In this document: positions 37,553 to 45,401 of the stretch, in pieces
Position numbering within the stretch: position 1 is the stretch's first letter
How the letters are laid out: the number at the start of each line of letters is the position of its first letter
Source: Porphyromonadaceae bacterium COT-184 OH4590
GTDB lineage: Bacteria > Bacteroidota > Bacteroidia > Bacteroidales > Paludibacteraceae
Reading direction: 5' to 3'
NCBI GenBank assembly: GCA_000768855.1
Contig: JRAN01000009.1
Location: forward strand, 1 to 53,197
DNA length: 53,197 bases
Translations under genes and position numbers: made by a program
Notes under the pieces: generated by a model
The model's input: only the letters and a program-made list of their open reading frames with translations
Databases searched by the model: none
What the model was told of the DNA's origin: nothing

Positions 37553-39352
37553 ATGAACGATAAACAAACATTCATACAACAAGGTTTTTCTGTATTAGAC
37601 ACAGAAAACAAGGAAAATAAATTGATAGATTTTATAAAAGAACACTATCCACAAGTACTGAAAGACGGCGAACTAAACCTACACGAACTAAAATTCGTTT
37701 TGGGGCTACCCATTGATGAAAAAGTAAACGGCTATGGGCTGAACTTTGTAGGGCGTGGCGTGGCGCGTGCCAAATACGCACAAGAAACCGAAAAAGAATT
37801 GTTGCTCAACCGAACACTAAGCAAGAATATCGACACTACCCAAAATATGGTACTCAAAGGCGATAACCTCGATAGTCTCAAACTGCTAAAACCCCATTAC
37901 AGCGGTAAGATAAAGTGCATCTACATAGACCCACCCTACAACACCAGTAGCGATGAGTTTGTATATCCTGATAAGTTTGACCGCGAAGAAGCCGAAGTAT
38001 TGGGCATAGCCGATAACCTCTCCGAAGAGGATTTTGACCGAATGGAATTTAGCTTTAAAACTAAAAAAAGCCACAATGGATGGCTTGCCTTTATGTACCC
38101 ACGCCTTCTGCTGGCACGAGACCTACTGGCAAAAGACGGTGTAATCTTTATCTCTATTGATGATAACGAACAAGCCAATCTCAAAATCCTTTGCGACGAA
38201 ATCTTTGGGGAAGAGAATTTTGTGACGGATTTAATCTGGAAAAGTAAAAGCGGTGGAGCAAATGATAGTAAATTTTTTGCTACTGACCACGAATATATAG
38301 TTTGTTATGCTAAAAATTCTACCTTATTTAACTTAAAAACAGATAGAAATGCAGAGGTTACAACAAGTTATAATTTAGAAGATGAAAAAGGGAAATACGC
38401 TTTGGATAGGTTAGATAAACAAAGTTTAGGTTATATGGAAAGTCTTGATTTTCCTATTATATCACCAGATGGAACGGAATATAGAGTATTTCATAAAAAT
38501 CCTAATCAAAAAGTTGCTCGTTGGCGTTGGAGTAAAAAAACTGTTCAAGAAAGATATGATGAATTGGTTTTCAAAGATGGTAATGTTTATACAAAAAATT
38601 ATCAAAAAGAAGGCTCAATTCCAAGAAGTTTGTTGACAGAAGAAAGGTTTGGGCGAACAAGGACAGGAAAAACAGATGTTTCTAAATTGTTTGATATAAG
38701 TCCATTTGATAATCCTAAACCTGTAAAATTAATCAATCATTTAATATCTATTTCTACCAACCTCAACGCTATCATCCTTGACTTTTTTGCAGGGTCAGGC
38801 ACTACAGGACACGCTGTAATGGTACTCAACGCCGAAGATGGGGGCAACCGCAAGTTTATCCTTTGTCAGATAGATGAGCCTATCGGCGAGGGCAAACCTG
38901 CCTATCAGTTTTGTATAGACAATGGCGTAGAGCCTGTTATATCCAGCATCACCATCGAGCGTTTGCGTAGGGCAGGTGAGCAAATCGGTAGTGGTGATAC
39001 AGGTTTCAAAGTCTTTGACCACACTGATGCCCCAAAACTCACCCAAGACGAAAACGGACAAATCGTGTTGCCCACCCTACACAACGATGCCCTTTCGCGT
39101 ATCTATACAATGATTTTCAAAGTCGGATTAGATGAGCCCAGCCAAGTGCCACAGGAGGTTTTAAAGGATTGTATCTACAAAATCGGTCATCATTATTACA
39201 TTACCAATAGTGAGCAAATCAGCAAAGAAGATTTTGCCACCGCCATAAAAGACGCTACCCAAAACAGCGGTAAAATCTTCATCGATGGATGGACGGCAAG
39301 CCTCAACGCTACCCTACAACACTACAAAGAAGAAGTGCAAATTGTGTTTTAA
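37553..39352 (+). CDS. mod: type III DNA adenine methyltransferase Mod subunit
   Basis: 599 residues. Beta-class N6-adenine methyltransferase with catalytic motif IV DPPYN (~residue 126) ahead of the AdoMet motif I DFFAGSGTTGHAV (~410). The stretch between (~residues 225-400) is the target-recognition domain; its DNA is clearly more AT-rich than both flanks, as expected for a swapped specificity module. It protects host DNA and gives Res its specificity. No tandem simple repeat that could cause phase variation is seen. It starts 40 bp after dinD. All key motifs are intact. Confidence 0.95.
   Translation: MNDKQTFIQQGFSVLDTENKENKLIDFIKEHYPQVLKDGELNLHELKFVLGLPIDEKVNGYGLNFVGRGVARAKYAQETEKELLLNRTLSKNIDTTQNMVLKGDNLDSLKLLKPHYSGKIKCIYIDPPYNTSSDEFVYPDKFDREEAEVLGIADNLSEEDFDRMEFSFKTKKSHNGWLAFMYPRLLLARDLLAKDGVIFISIDDNEQANLKILCDEIFGEENFVTDLIWKSKSGGANDSKFFATDHEYIVCYAKNSTLFNLKTDRNAEVTTSYNLEDEKGKYALDRLDKQSLGYMESLDFPIISPDGTEYRVFHKNPNQKVARWRWSKKTVQERYDELVFKDGNVYTKNYQKEGSIPRSLLTEERFGRTRTGKTDVSKLFDISPFDNPKPVKLINHLISISTNLNAIILDFFAGSGTTGHAVMVLNAEDGGNRKFILCQIDEPIGEGKPAYQFCIDNGVEPVISSITIERLRRAGEQIGSGDTGFKVFDHTDAPKLTQDENGQIVLPTLHNDALSRIYTMIFKVGLDEPSQVPQEVLKDCIYKIGHHYYITNSEQISKEDFATAIKDATQNSGKIFIDGWTASLNATLQHYKEEVQIVF
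38225..38755 (+). other. target-recognition module of mod with divergent base composition
   Basis: Within mod, this segment is much richer in A/T and uses AT-ending codons (e.g. AAA, AAT, TTA), whereas both flanks use many GCC, CTC and GGC codons. The borders are approximate. The pattern fits replacement of the specificity domain by recombination. Confidence 0.6.
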
Positions 39353-39425
39353 GGTAGAAATGGATAAACCTAAATGTCTCTATATAAGTAAATAATTTCA
39401 TTAAACAATTAAATAAAAAAGAAGT

Positions 39426-39998
39426 ATGAGAAATATTTTAATTTTATGTGCAATATTGTTTTCAGGGATAACAACTGCTCAGGTAGGGCAGGTTATTTCG
39501 GGATTTACCACTCATCTTACCAAGTCGGACTTGCCTTTTTACGGAGATAGAAAGGTATATGCAGTAGGATTAAATGACCGAAACACTGAAAATATTTTGG
39601 TGATTTCCAAAAATGCTATCGGGGCAGAGGGAGACGAATTGTATATAGAAAAATTCACAAAACTCCAAGATGGAAGCTATCAAAAAACCTTTAGCCATAA
39701 GAAAACCCATCCTAAAAATAGAGCATTGGTATTTGTAAACAATAGGTCTATGTTACTGGACGATGACAAGGACGGAAATATGGAGTTTATGTATATGTTG
39801 CAAGAAAATCCTGAGGGTATCGATATGCCTGCCGAGAAAACCACCTTTTTTATCGTTGCTAACAATCAAGTGTATGAAGTTTGGGTGATGAAGAAAGATA
39901 ACTATCGTGAGAATTATTTTAGTGATAATTTTTCAGACCTTACAGAAAGTTTACAAAACAAGATTATGGATTTTTGGAATAAGTTAAAAAAGGATTAG
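39426..39998 (+). CDS. secreted protein of unknown function
   Basis: 190 residues. The signal peptide cleaves probably after TTA, leaving Gln19 at the N-terminus. The mature part is beta-rich, with an acidic LDDDKDGNMEF segment (~117-127) that looks like a calcium-binding or FG-GAP type loop. The C-terminus is amphipathic (FWNKLKKD). No T9SS tail. It lies between mod and the DUF5655 gene, 14 bp before the latter, so it may be part of the same transcript. No family is recognised. Confidence 0.65.
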   Translation: MRNILILCAILFSGITTAQVGQVISGFTTHLTKSDLPFYGDRKVYAVGLNDRNTENILVISKNAIGAEGDELYIEKFTKLQDGSYQKTFSHKKTHPKNRALVFVNNRSMLLDDDKDGNMEFMYMLQENPEGIDMPAEKTTFFIVANNQVYEVWVMKKDNYRENYFSDNFSDLTESLQNKIMDFWNKLKKD

Positions 39999-40012
39999 AA
40001 CGACAAAAAACA

Positions 40013-40921
40013 ATGAAAATATACCATAAAACTAAAAACATTTTATCCGATTTAAAGGAAATTCCATTTAAGTTGGAGCGCGATATACAGCGATTATTGG
40101 AGGAGAATTTGGAGCAAGTTACAGGTTTGGAGCTGGTAAAATCCGAATTTTCAATACAAGAACAACGCATAGATACACTTGCTTTTGACGCTGAAAGTAA
40201 ATCGTTTGTTATTATAGAGTACAAGCGTTCGCACAATTACAGCGTGTTTGATCAAGGTGTGGGCTATCTGCGTACGCTCTTGCAATACAAAGCCGATTTT
40301 GTACTGGAATACAACGAAAATTTAGGTAAATCGCTCAAAAAAGACAAGGTAGATTGGTCGCAAAGCAAGGTGGTTTTTGTGTCTCCTGCATTCAATTCGC
40401 ATCAGAAAAAAGCGGTTGATTTCAAGGACTTAAACATCGAACTTTGGGAAATCAAACAGTTTGAGGGTGATATTGTCACCCTCAACAGACTGAAAAAATC
40501 TGCCTCTGCTCCGAGTGTAAAATTGTCGGCTCAAAAAGAAAATTCTCAGTTTCAGGAAATTACCAAAGAGCTAAAAACCTACACTGAAGAAGATTTTCTC
40601 AAAGGAAAACCTGACGAAATGCTGGAACTTTACGAAGAAGTGAAACAAGCTATTTGCAATCTCTCCCCGGAAATAGAGGTCGTTCCGCAGAAGCATTATG
40701 TGGCGTTTAGGATTGGAAAAAGAAATATTTCAGATATAGAAATTCAAAGAAGCGGACTGAAATTATTTATTAATAAAAAGATAGGTGAACTTGATGACCC
40801 TAAAAAGCTAATGACTGATGTTTCTAAAAAAGGACATTTGGGCAATGGCGATTATCAAGTCAAAATCACCGACCTCAAAAATATAGAATATTTGATGAGT
40901 TTGGTAAAACAAGCAGTGTAA
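40013..40921 (+). CDS. PD-(D/E)XK nuclease-like protein with C-terminal DUF5655 domain
   Basis: 302 residues. The N-terminal domain has the arrangement of a restriction-type nuclease core: QRIDTLAFD (Asp) followed by FVIIEYKRS (Glu-x-Lys) at ~residues 46-66, as in NucS-like and other PD-(D/E)XK proteins. A linker is followed by the DUF5655 region (~195-300) with VVPQKHYVAFRIGKRNI. The family is common in mobile and defence regions, and its substrate is undefined. It lies directly upstream of the decayed rhuM, 16 bp away. Nuclease activity is inferred from the motif only. Confidence 0.78.
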   Translation: MKIYHKTKNILSDLKEIPFKLERDIQRLLEENLEQVTGLELVKSEFSIQEQRIDTLAFDAESKSFVIIEYKRSHNYSVFDQGVGYLRTLLQYKADFVLEYNENLGKSLKKDKVDWSQSKVVFVSPAFNSHQKKAVDFKDLNIELWEIKQFEGDIVTLNRLKKSASAPSVKLSAQKENSQFQEITKELKTYTEEDFLKGKPDEMLELYEEVKQAICNLSPEIEVVPQKHYVAFRIGKRNISDIEIQRSGLKLFINKKIGELDDPKKLMTDVSKKGHLGNGDYQVKITDLKNIEYLMSLVKQAV

Positions 40922-40936
40922 TTAATATTAAAAACT

Positions 40937-41335
40937 ATGCAATAGCAAAATATCATCATTTACAAAACCCAAGACGGCGAGGCGAGGATATTACTTTACG
41001 CTCGTGATGGTTCGGTGTGGATGAACCAAAATCAAATCGCCTAACTTTTTGACACCTCTAACCGGAATATAGGATAATATGTGTATAATATATTGAATAA
41101 AAGCGGATTGTGTGTAAATTCAGTTGTAAAGTAATTCTTTACAACTGCCTCCGATGGTAAAAATTATGAGGTTACTTTTTATAGTTTGGAAATGATTTTG
41201 GCGATTGGCTTTTGGGTGCGAAGCAAACGAGGTACGCAGTTCCAACAATGGGCAAATCGCAACCTTAAAGAATATTTGGTAAAAGGCTTTGTAAAGGACG
41301 ATTACCGACTGAAAAACCGACTGTCATTCGGATGA
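40937..41335 (+). pseudogene. rhuM: decayed second rhuM gene
   Basis: One continuous reading frame of 132 codons from ATG to TGA still reads as the N-terminal part of RhuM: NIIIYKTQDG, VWMNQNQIA, LFDTSNRNIG, NSVVK, FFTTASDGKNYEV, SLEMILAIGF, RNLKEYLVKGF, DDYRLKN. It is interrupted by in-frame stops at codon 3, after QIA, after RNIG and after VVK, with no frameshift. Most stops sit where the family has Gln or Lys, so single-base changes explain them. The C-terminal two-thirds of a normal RhuM are missing. It follows the DUF5655 gene by 16 bp. Confidence 0.85.
41121..41147. repeat. inverted repeat inside the rhuM pseudogene
   Basis: Perfect 11-nt arms CAGTTGTAAAG and CTTTACAACTG around a 5-nt centre. 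It lies at codons 62-71 of the remnant, the same place as in the intact rhuM. The arms differ from those of the intact gene at three base pairs, each changed on both sides. Confidence 0.9.
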
Positions 41336-41621
41336 ATTGCCGTCTCGAACACCTGTATCCGGAAAGTTAGAGGAAGTATGGCAATTGTTGTTATTTTGCT
41401 TTTGGTCATACAGGGTTATATTTGGTTTTTGGGTTAAAATTTTTGCATAATAGATACACAATACAAAAAAAATTCTTTAACTTTGTCGAAAAGAAACATA
41501 GGATATTTTTATTATTTGAATCTCTTGGTATTCAGTTGCAAAGGCGTAAGTAATACTAAGAACTGTAGAGTTTGGATAAATATAACGATTCTTATTAATA
41601 ACTAAATTAAATTTTTACAAA
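41336..41621. other. gap between the rhuM remnant and the LRR genes
   Basis: 286 bp without a supported gene. A TAACTTTG element (41478-41485) fits the -7 consensus and could serve the LRR gene with a leader of about 135 nt; no -33 element at the right distance. Confidence 0.45.
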
Positions 41622-43082
41622 ATGAAGAAATTATTTTTTACAATTATTCTTGCCTTTGTGGCAATGTTGTGGGGTGTCTCATTAAAGGCACAGGAAGTAA
41701 ACATGGACCGATACATTGTTTTGAAAGTTGCTAAAGGAGAAAGTATAAGGTTAAATTTTGCTGCAGATGCTGCCAATACAAAAGTAAAAATAAAAAATGG
41801 CTCTACAGAACAGTTTATAACTGTAGGTACAGATTATATAGGCGAACGTAGTTATAATACGTCTGCTGATTCTATGGTTATATATGGTAATATAAAGTAC
41901 TTTGTATGCAGTCTGAATGGTACAAGAATAAAAGGTATTAATGTAAGTAAAAATACATTATTGGAAAGATTGTATTGTTCTGCTAATGCTATACAATTGC
42001 TTGATGTAAGCAAAAATACATTATTAGATAAATTGTTTTGTTCTAATAATGCTATAAAGTCGCTTGATGTAAGCAAAAATACCAATCTGATAGAGCTTGT
42101 ATGTTCGTCTAATGCTCTTGATGTGCTTGATATAAGTAATAATACTAAACTTGTAGAATTAGATTTTTCAAATAATTCTTTGAAATCTATCAATTTAAGC
42201 AAAAATACTAAAATTAAAAAATTGTATGTTTCGAAAAACTTATTAACCTCACTTGATATTGCATTAAATACTTCGTTAGAAAGACTCAATTGTTCGGACA
42301 ATTCTATACAATCACTCGATGTGAGCAAAAATATAGCACTCCAAAGATTGATTTGTTCCGGTAATCAGCTTGCTTCACTTGATGTAAGTAAAAATACTCA
42401 ATTACAAAGATTGGAATGTTTTTCTAATTTACTTAATTCACTCGATGTAAGTGAAAATACTCAATTGATAAAACTATATTGCTCTAATAATGATATTACT
42501 TCGCTTGACTTAAGTAAAAATACCGAATTGAAATATTTGTACTGTAATAATAACTCTATTAATTCTCTGGATATAACTAAAAATATTAAATTAATGGAAT
42601 TGCTTTGTTGGGACAATAATTTATCTACAAAAGAGCTAGATGATATCTACTGCTCATTACCTAATCGTGAAACAGAAAGTACTGAAGGTAAATTATATCC
42701 TGTATATAGTACTTCTTCTCAAAATCATAATGAAGTATTGAACAGTAATGCAACAAATGCTAATAATAAGAATTGGATTGTAATGTATGCTTCGGGTAGT
42801 AAATATGTTCCTACTACCGGTGAATATATATGTCCGACTAGCAATCTTGAAAATACAAATGCCGTACATACGGATATTTATCCCAATCCTGTAGAAGATA
42901 TACTTTATGTACAATCGGATAGTGAGGTTCATATAATATGTATATATGATATATATGGTAAGGAAGTTGCCAGAGCTACTAATAGCCAACAGATTGATGT
43001 TAGCCATTTACCATCAGGTTTATATATGGCAAATATTAATACATCAAAAGGTACCTCTGTACAACGTATTATTAAGAGATAA
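41622..43082 (+). CDS. secreted leucine-rich-repeat protein with T9SS sorting tail
   Basis: 486 residues. The signal peptide ends SLKA before Gln24. A beta-domain (~25-105) is followed by eleven 21-residue leucine-rich repeats of the form DVSKNTxLxxLxCSxNxIxSL (~106-335). A spacer leads to a type IX secretion C-terminal domain starting IYPNPVEDILYV and ending VQRIIKR (~415-486). The tail directs export across the outer membrane and attachment to the surface; the LRR array suggests protein or glycan binding. It is tandem with a shorter paralogue that shares the signal peptide and a 173-bp identical stretch of tail DNA. Confidence 0.9.
   Translation: MKKLFFTIILAFVAMLWGVSLKAQEVNMDRYIVLKVAKGESIRLNFAADAANTKVKIKNGSTEQFITVGTDYIGERSYNTSADSMVIYGNIKYFVCSLNGTRIKGINVSKNTLLERLYCSANAIQLLDVSKNTLLDKLFCSNNAIKSLDVSKNTNLIELVCSSNALDVLDISNNTKLVELDFSNNSLKSINLSKNTKIKKLYVSKNLLTSLDIALNTSLERLNCSDNSIQSLDVSKNIALQRLICSGNQLASLDVSKNTQLQRLECFSNLLNSLDVSENTQLIKLYCSNNDITSLDLSKNTELKYLYCNNNSINSLDITKNIKLMELLCWDNNLSTKELDDIYCSLPNRETESTEGKLYPVYSTSSQNHNEVLNSNATNANNKNWIVMYASGSKYVPTTGEYICPTSNLENTNAVHTDIYPNPVEDILYVQSDSEVHIICIYDIYGKEVARATNSQQIDVSHLPSGLYMANINTSKGTSVQRIIKR
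42872..43044 (+). repeat. 173-bp direct repeat, copy 1 (T9SS tail)
   Basis: Identical base for base with 43925-44097. It encodes most of the sorting domain of the first LRR protein. The flanking DNA diverges quickly on both sides. Confidence 0.92.
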
Positions 43083-43101
43083 ATATTATATTTTGATATT
43101 T

Positions 43102-43137
43102 AAGAGGGAGTATTTGCCTTACGGTATATGCCCTCTT
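43102..43137 (+). terminator. possible hairpin terminator between the two LRR genes
   Basis: AAGAGGG pairs with CCCTCTT across a 22-nt loop, about 20 bp after the first LRR gene. The U-tract is weak, so read-through is possible. Confidence 0.4.
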
Positions 43138-43184
43138 CTTGTAAATTGGATTAATAGCCAAATTAAATTAAATATTTTATAAAA

Positions 43185-44135
43185 ATGAAAAAATTATTTT
43201 TTACAATCACTATTGTCTTATTGGCAGCAGTGTGGGGAGCCTCATTAAAGGCACAGGAAGTGAATATGGATGTATATATCACTATTACAGTAAAGCAAAA
43301 AGCACAGGTAAAATTTGACCTTATGGGTTTAAGTACCACAGAAGTAAAGGTAGTAAATGGTAGTAAAGAAGAAATTTTTACAATAAATAGAGGTTGGACA
43401 GGAGATAAAAAATATATTGCCGAAACATCTGTTATAACTATTTATGGAGATGTAGCAGGCTTTGACTGTGGTTTCAATTATGATAATCTGACAGCAATAA
43501 ATGTAAGTCATAATACACTGTTATCATATTTAGCATTTCAAACTACACAAGTTAAATCCATTGATGTTAGTAAAAATATCAATTTGGAATATATCTCTAC
43601 CGGTAATGCTCCTCTTACTTCACTTGATGTTAGTAAAAATATAAAATTGAAAAAGATGCATTGTCATGGCAATAAATTTAATGCCCAAGCATTTGATGAC
43701 TTATACTGCTCTTTGCCCAATCGTACAAATCAAAGTGAGGGTATTATACAGGTTATATGGGGTAGAGATAGTGAAAATCATAATGAGGTATTGAACAGCA
43801 ATGCGACCAATGCTAATAATAAAAATTGGAGAGTGCAGTATTGTGAAGATGATAAAGATATTCCTACTACCGGCAAATATATATGTCCGACTAGCAACCT
43901 TGAAAAGATAGATGCCGTACGTATGGATATTTATCCCAATCCTGTAGAAGATATACTTTATGTACAATCGGATAGTGAGGTTCATATAATATGTATATAT
44001 GATATATATGGTAAGGAAGTTGCCAGAGCTACTAATAGCCAACAGATTGATGTTAGCCATTTACCATCAGGTTTATATATGGCAAATATTAATACATTGA
44101 ATGGTACTGCTGTGCGGCGTATTATTAAGAGGTAG
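43185..44135 (+). CDS. secreted short LRR protein with T9SS sorting tail (paralogue)
   Basis: 316 residues. Near-identical signal peptide (SLKA before Gln24), a beta-domain, only three degenerate LRR units (NVSHNTLLSYL, DVSKNINLEYI, DVSKNIKLKKM) and then the same spacer and T9SS tail (IYPNPVEDILYV to RRIIKR). It arose by duplication of the upstream gene, with loss or gain of repeats. It is predicted to be surface-exposed. No enzyme domain is seen. Confidence 0.88.
   Translation: MKKLFFTITIVLLAAVWGASLKAQEVNMDVYITITVKQKAQVKFDLMGLSTTEVKVVNGSKEEIFTINRGWTGDKKYIAETSVITIYGDVAGFDCGFNYDNLTAINVSHNTLLSYLAFQTTQVKSIDVSKNINLEYISTGNAPLTSLDVSKNIKLKKMHCHGNKFNAQAFDDLYCSLPNRTNQSEGIIQVIWGRDSENHNEVLNSNATNANNKNWRVQYCEDDKDIPTTGKYICPTSNLEKIDAVRMDIYPNPVEDILYVQSDSEVHIICIYDIYGKEVARATNSQQIDVSHLPSGLYMANINTLNGTAVRRIIKR
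43925..44097 (+). repeat. 173-bp direct repeat, copy 2 (T9SS tail)
   Basis: Identical to 42872-43044, in the second LRR gene. The lack of synonymous differences, against clear divergence elsewhere in the two genes, suggests recent gene conversion. Confidence 0.92.
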
Positions 44136-44393
44136 ATATTGAATTTTCCGAGAATTGGTAAATTTTCATAGGTCATTATAGTATTTAATATTTGACTGTT
44201 AAAGTAATTTGCCTTTTGGTTATATAAAATCATTACTGCCCAATAAGATACTCTTTGTTTAGAGAATAACTTTTATCGGGTAGCAACAATGAATCTGATA
44301 AGATAAGATGTTTTGTAGGGCTGCTTACAATAAATTTGAATCAGTTGTATGAGAGAAAATAACTGGTTTGTTAATATAGTAGCTTGAAATTCA

Positions 44394-44441
44394 AACAATA
44401 AGGGCTCAATCACATTAATTCTGTATTGAGCCCTTATTGTT
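44394..44441. terminator. long perfect hairpin, probable bidirectional terminator
   Basis: Arm AACAATAAGGGCTCAAT and its exact complement around a 14-nt loop. It lies between the convergent LRR and DUF4476 genes but ~260 bp past the LRR stop. A T-rich stretch follows only weakly, so another role is possible. Confidence 0.55.
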
Positions 44442-44546
44442 ACATACTTTTATGAAAAAATAACTTACAAACCTGTTTATTACTATGGAAGAGTTTTAAA
44501 TGGTATTAATGTAATTGTGTAAAAAAGGGCTATTATGTCCATTATG

Positions 44547-44604
44547 AATCAAAAAAATCCCTTCATATCGGTTTTTTTTTAGTGATATTGAAAGGAATTT
44601 TTTA
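44547..44604 (-). terminator. imperfect hairpin terminator of the DUF4476 gene
   Basis: An A/T-rich stem in which AAAAAAATCCCTTCATATC pairs imperfectly with GATATTGAAAGGAATTTTTT. It starts about 24 bp past the gene's 3' end, with a T-run on the minus strand. Confidence 0.5.
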
Positions 44605-44627
44605 TTACAATACAGATAATTGTATCA

Positions 44628-45275
44628 TTATCTGTATAATGCTCTGCGGTCGAAATCTTCGGCAAACTTTACAAACTCTTCTTTTGAGCTCGAAAAAGAT
44701 AAAATATCCTGTAAAAGAAAAGCTCTATCTCTGTCCACAATCAAAGGATACATAAATTTTAGTAGCCAAAGTTTTTCGGAATCAAATGAATAATGGTCGG
44801 ATAGAATCCTCACTTGGTTGGTAGTGAATAGAGAGTTGGTAGCAGCCATCTCTATAATACGCTTTCTGTCCGAATTGAACGAAGCATTTTTTACCTTTTG
44901 GAGCAGTTCTTCGAAAGTACGATTATCCATAGGACGCAAATAGCTATTGTCAATTAAATCGTCAGTCCTCACTACAATATCTTTTATATCAAAACCGGAG
45001 TAATGTACTCGCTCACTGAAAACAAGTTGTGAGAACACACCACCTCTGTCTGATGATATTGCAAATGCCTCTACCAGATATGTACCTCGCCTTAGATTAG
45101 TTATCATACAGCTATATACAGGATTACATACCTTTACTCCATCTACAAACACCTCTATCGGAGTGTTGCTCTCGATACGAATACCTCCGTTTAACCTTTG
45201 AGCAAACAGATTGGCTGTAGTCATCGACAACAATAGAGATAATAAAATTACATAAGTACGTTTCATTGCATTCAA
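44628..45275 (-). CDS. DUF4476 domain exported protein
   Basis: 215 residues; a second ATG three codons in (MKRTYVILL) is an equally good start. The signal peptide ends LFA before a Gln. An N-terminal PEGA-like beta domain (IRIESNTPIEVFVDGVKVCNPVYSCMITNLRRGTYLVEAF) precedes the DUF4476 helical domain (~125-210: FEELLQKVKNASFNSDRKRIIEMAATNS). The family is frequent in Bacteroidetes; its function is unknown. A minus-strand TAATTTTG (45297-45304) is the likely -7 box. Confidence 0.85.
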   Translation of the reverse strand: MNAMKRTYVILLSLLLSMTTANLFAQRLNGGIRIESNTPIEVFVDGVKVCNPVYSCMITNLRRGTYLVEAFAISSDRGGVFSQLVFSERVHYSGFDIKDIVVRTDDLIDNSYLRPMDNRTFEELLQKVKNASFNSDRKRIIEMAATNSLFTTNQVRILSDHYSFDSEKLWLLKFMYPLIVDRDRAFLLQDILSFSSSKEEFVKFAEDFDRRALYR

Positions 45276-45296
45276 ATTTTAGATTTGTTATGTAGG

Positions 45297-45304
45297 CAAA
45301 ATTA
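45297..45304 (-). promoter_or_regulatory. -7 element of the DUF4476 gene
   Basis: TAATTTTG on the minus strand fits TAnnTTTG and lies about 21 nt before the ATG. Confidence 0.45.
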
Positions 45305-45401
45305 ATATTTTTATTCAAACAATCAATTATAATTGTATGAAATATCAGAATTGGCGGATAAGTATCGATATATAGATGGAGTTGCGTTAATAATCAGATA
45401 T

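Larger units (their letters stand above)
44136..44627. other. 492-bp intergenic region with two hairpins
   Basis: No reading frame is supported. It holds a 17-bp perfect stem-loop (44394-44441) and an imperfect stem-loop (44547-44604) next to the convergent DUF4476 gene. The rest (44136-44390) shows nothing recognisable. Confidence 0.6.

Noticed and set aside
40937-41335. Stop-codon reassignment (TAA/TAG read as Gln) in the second rhuM
   Set aside because: All neighbouring genes use TAA and TAG as normal stops, and the C-terminal part of the gene is missing, so decay is simpler.
41930-42630. Regular repeats considered as a CRISPR or tandem non-coding array
   Set aside because: The 63-bp period is coding: eleven 21-residue leucine-rich repeats in one open frame.
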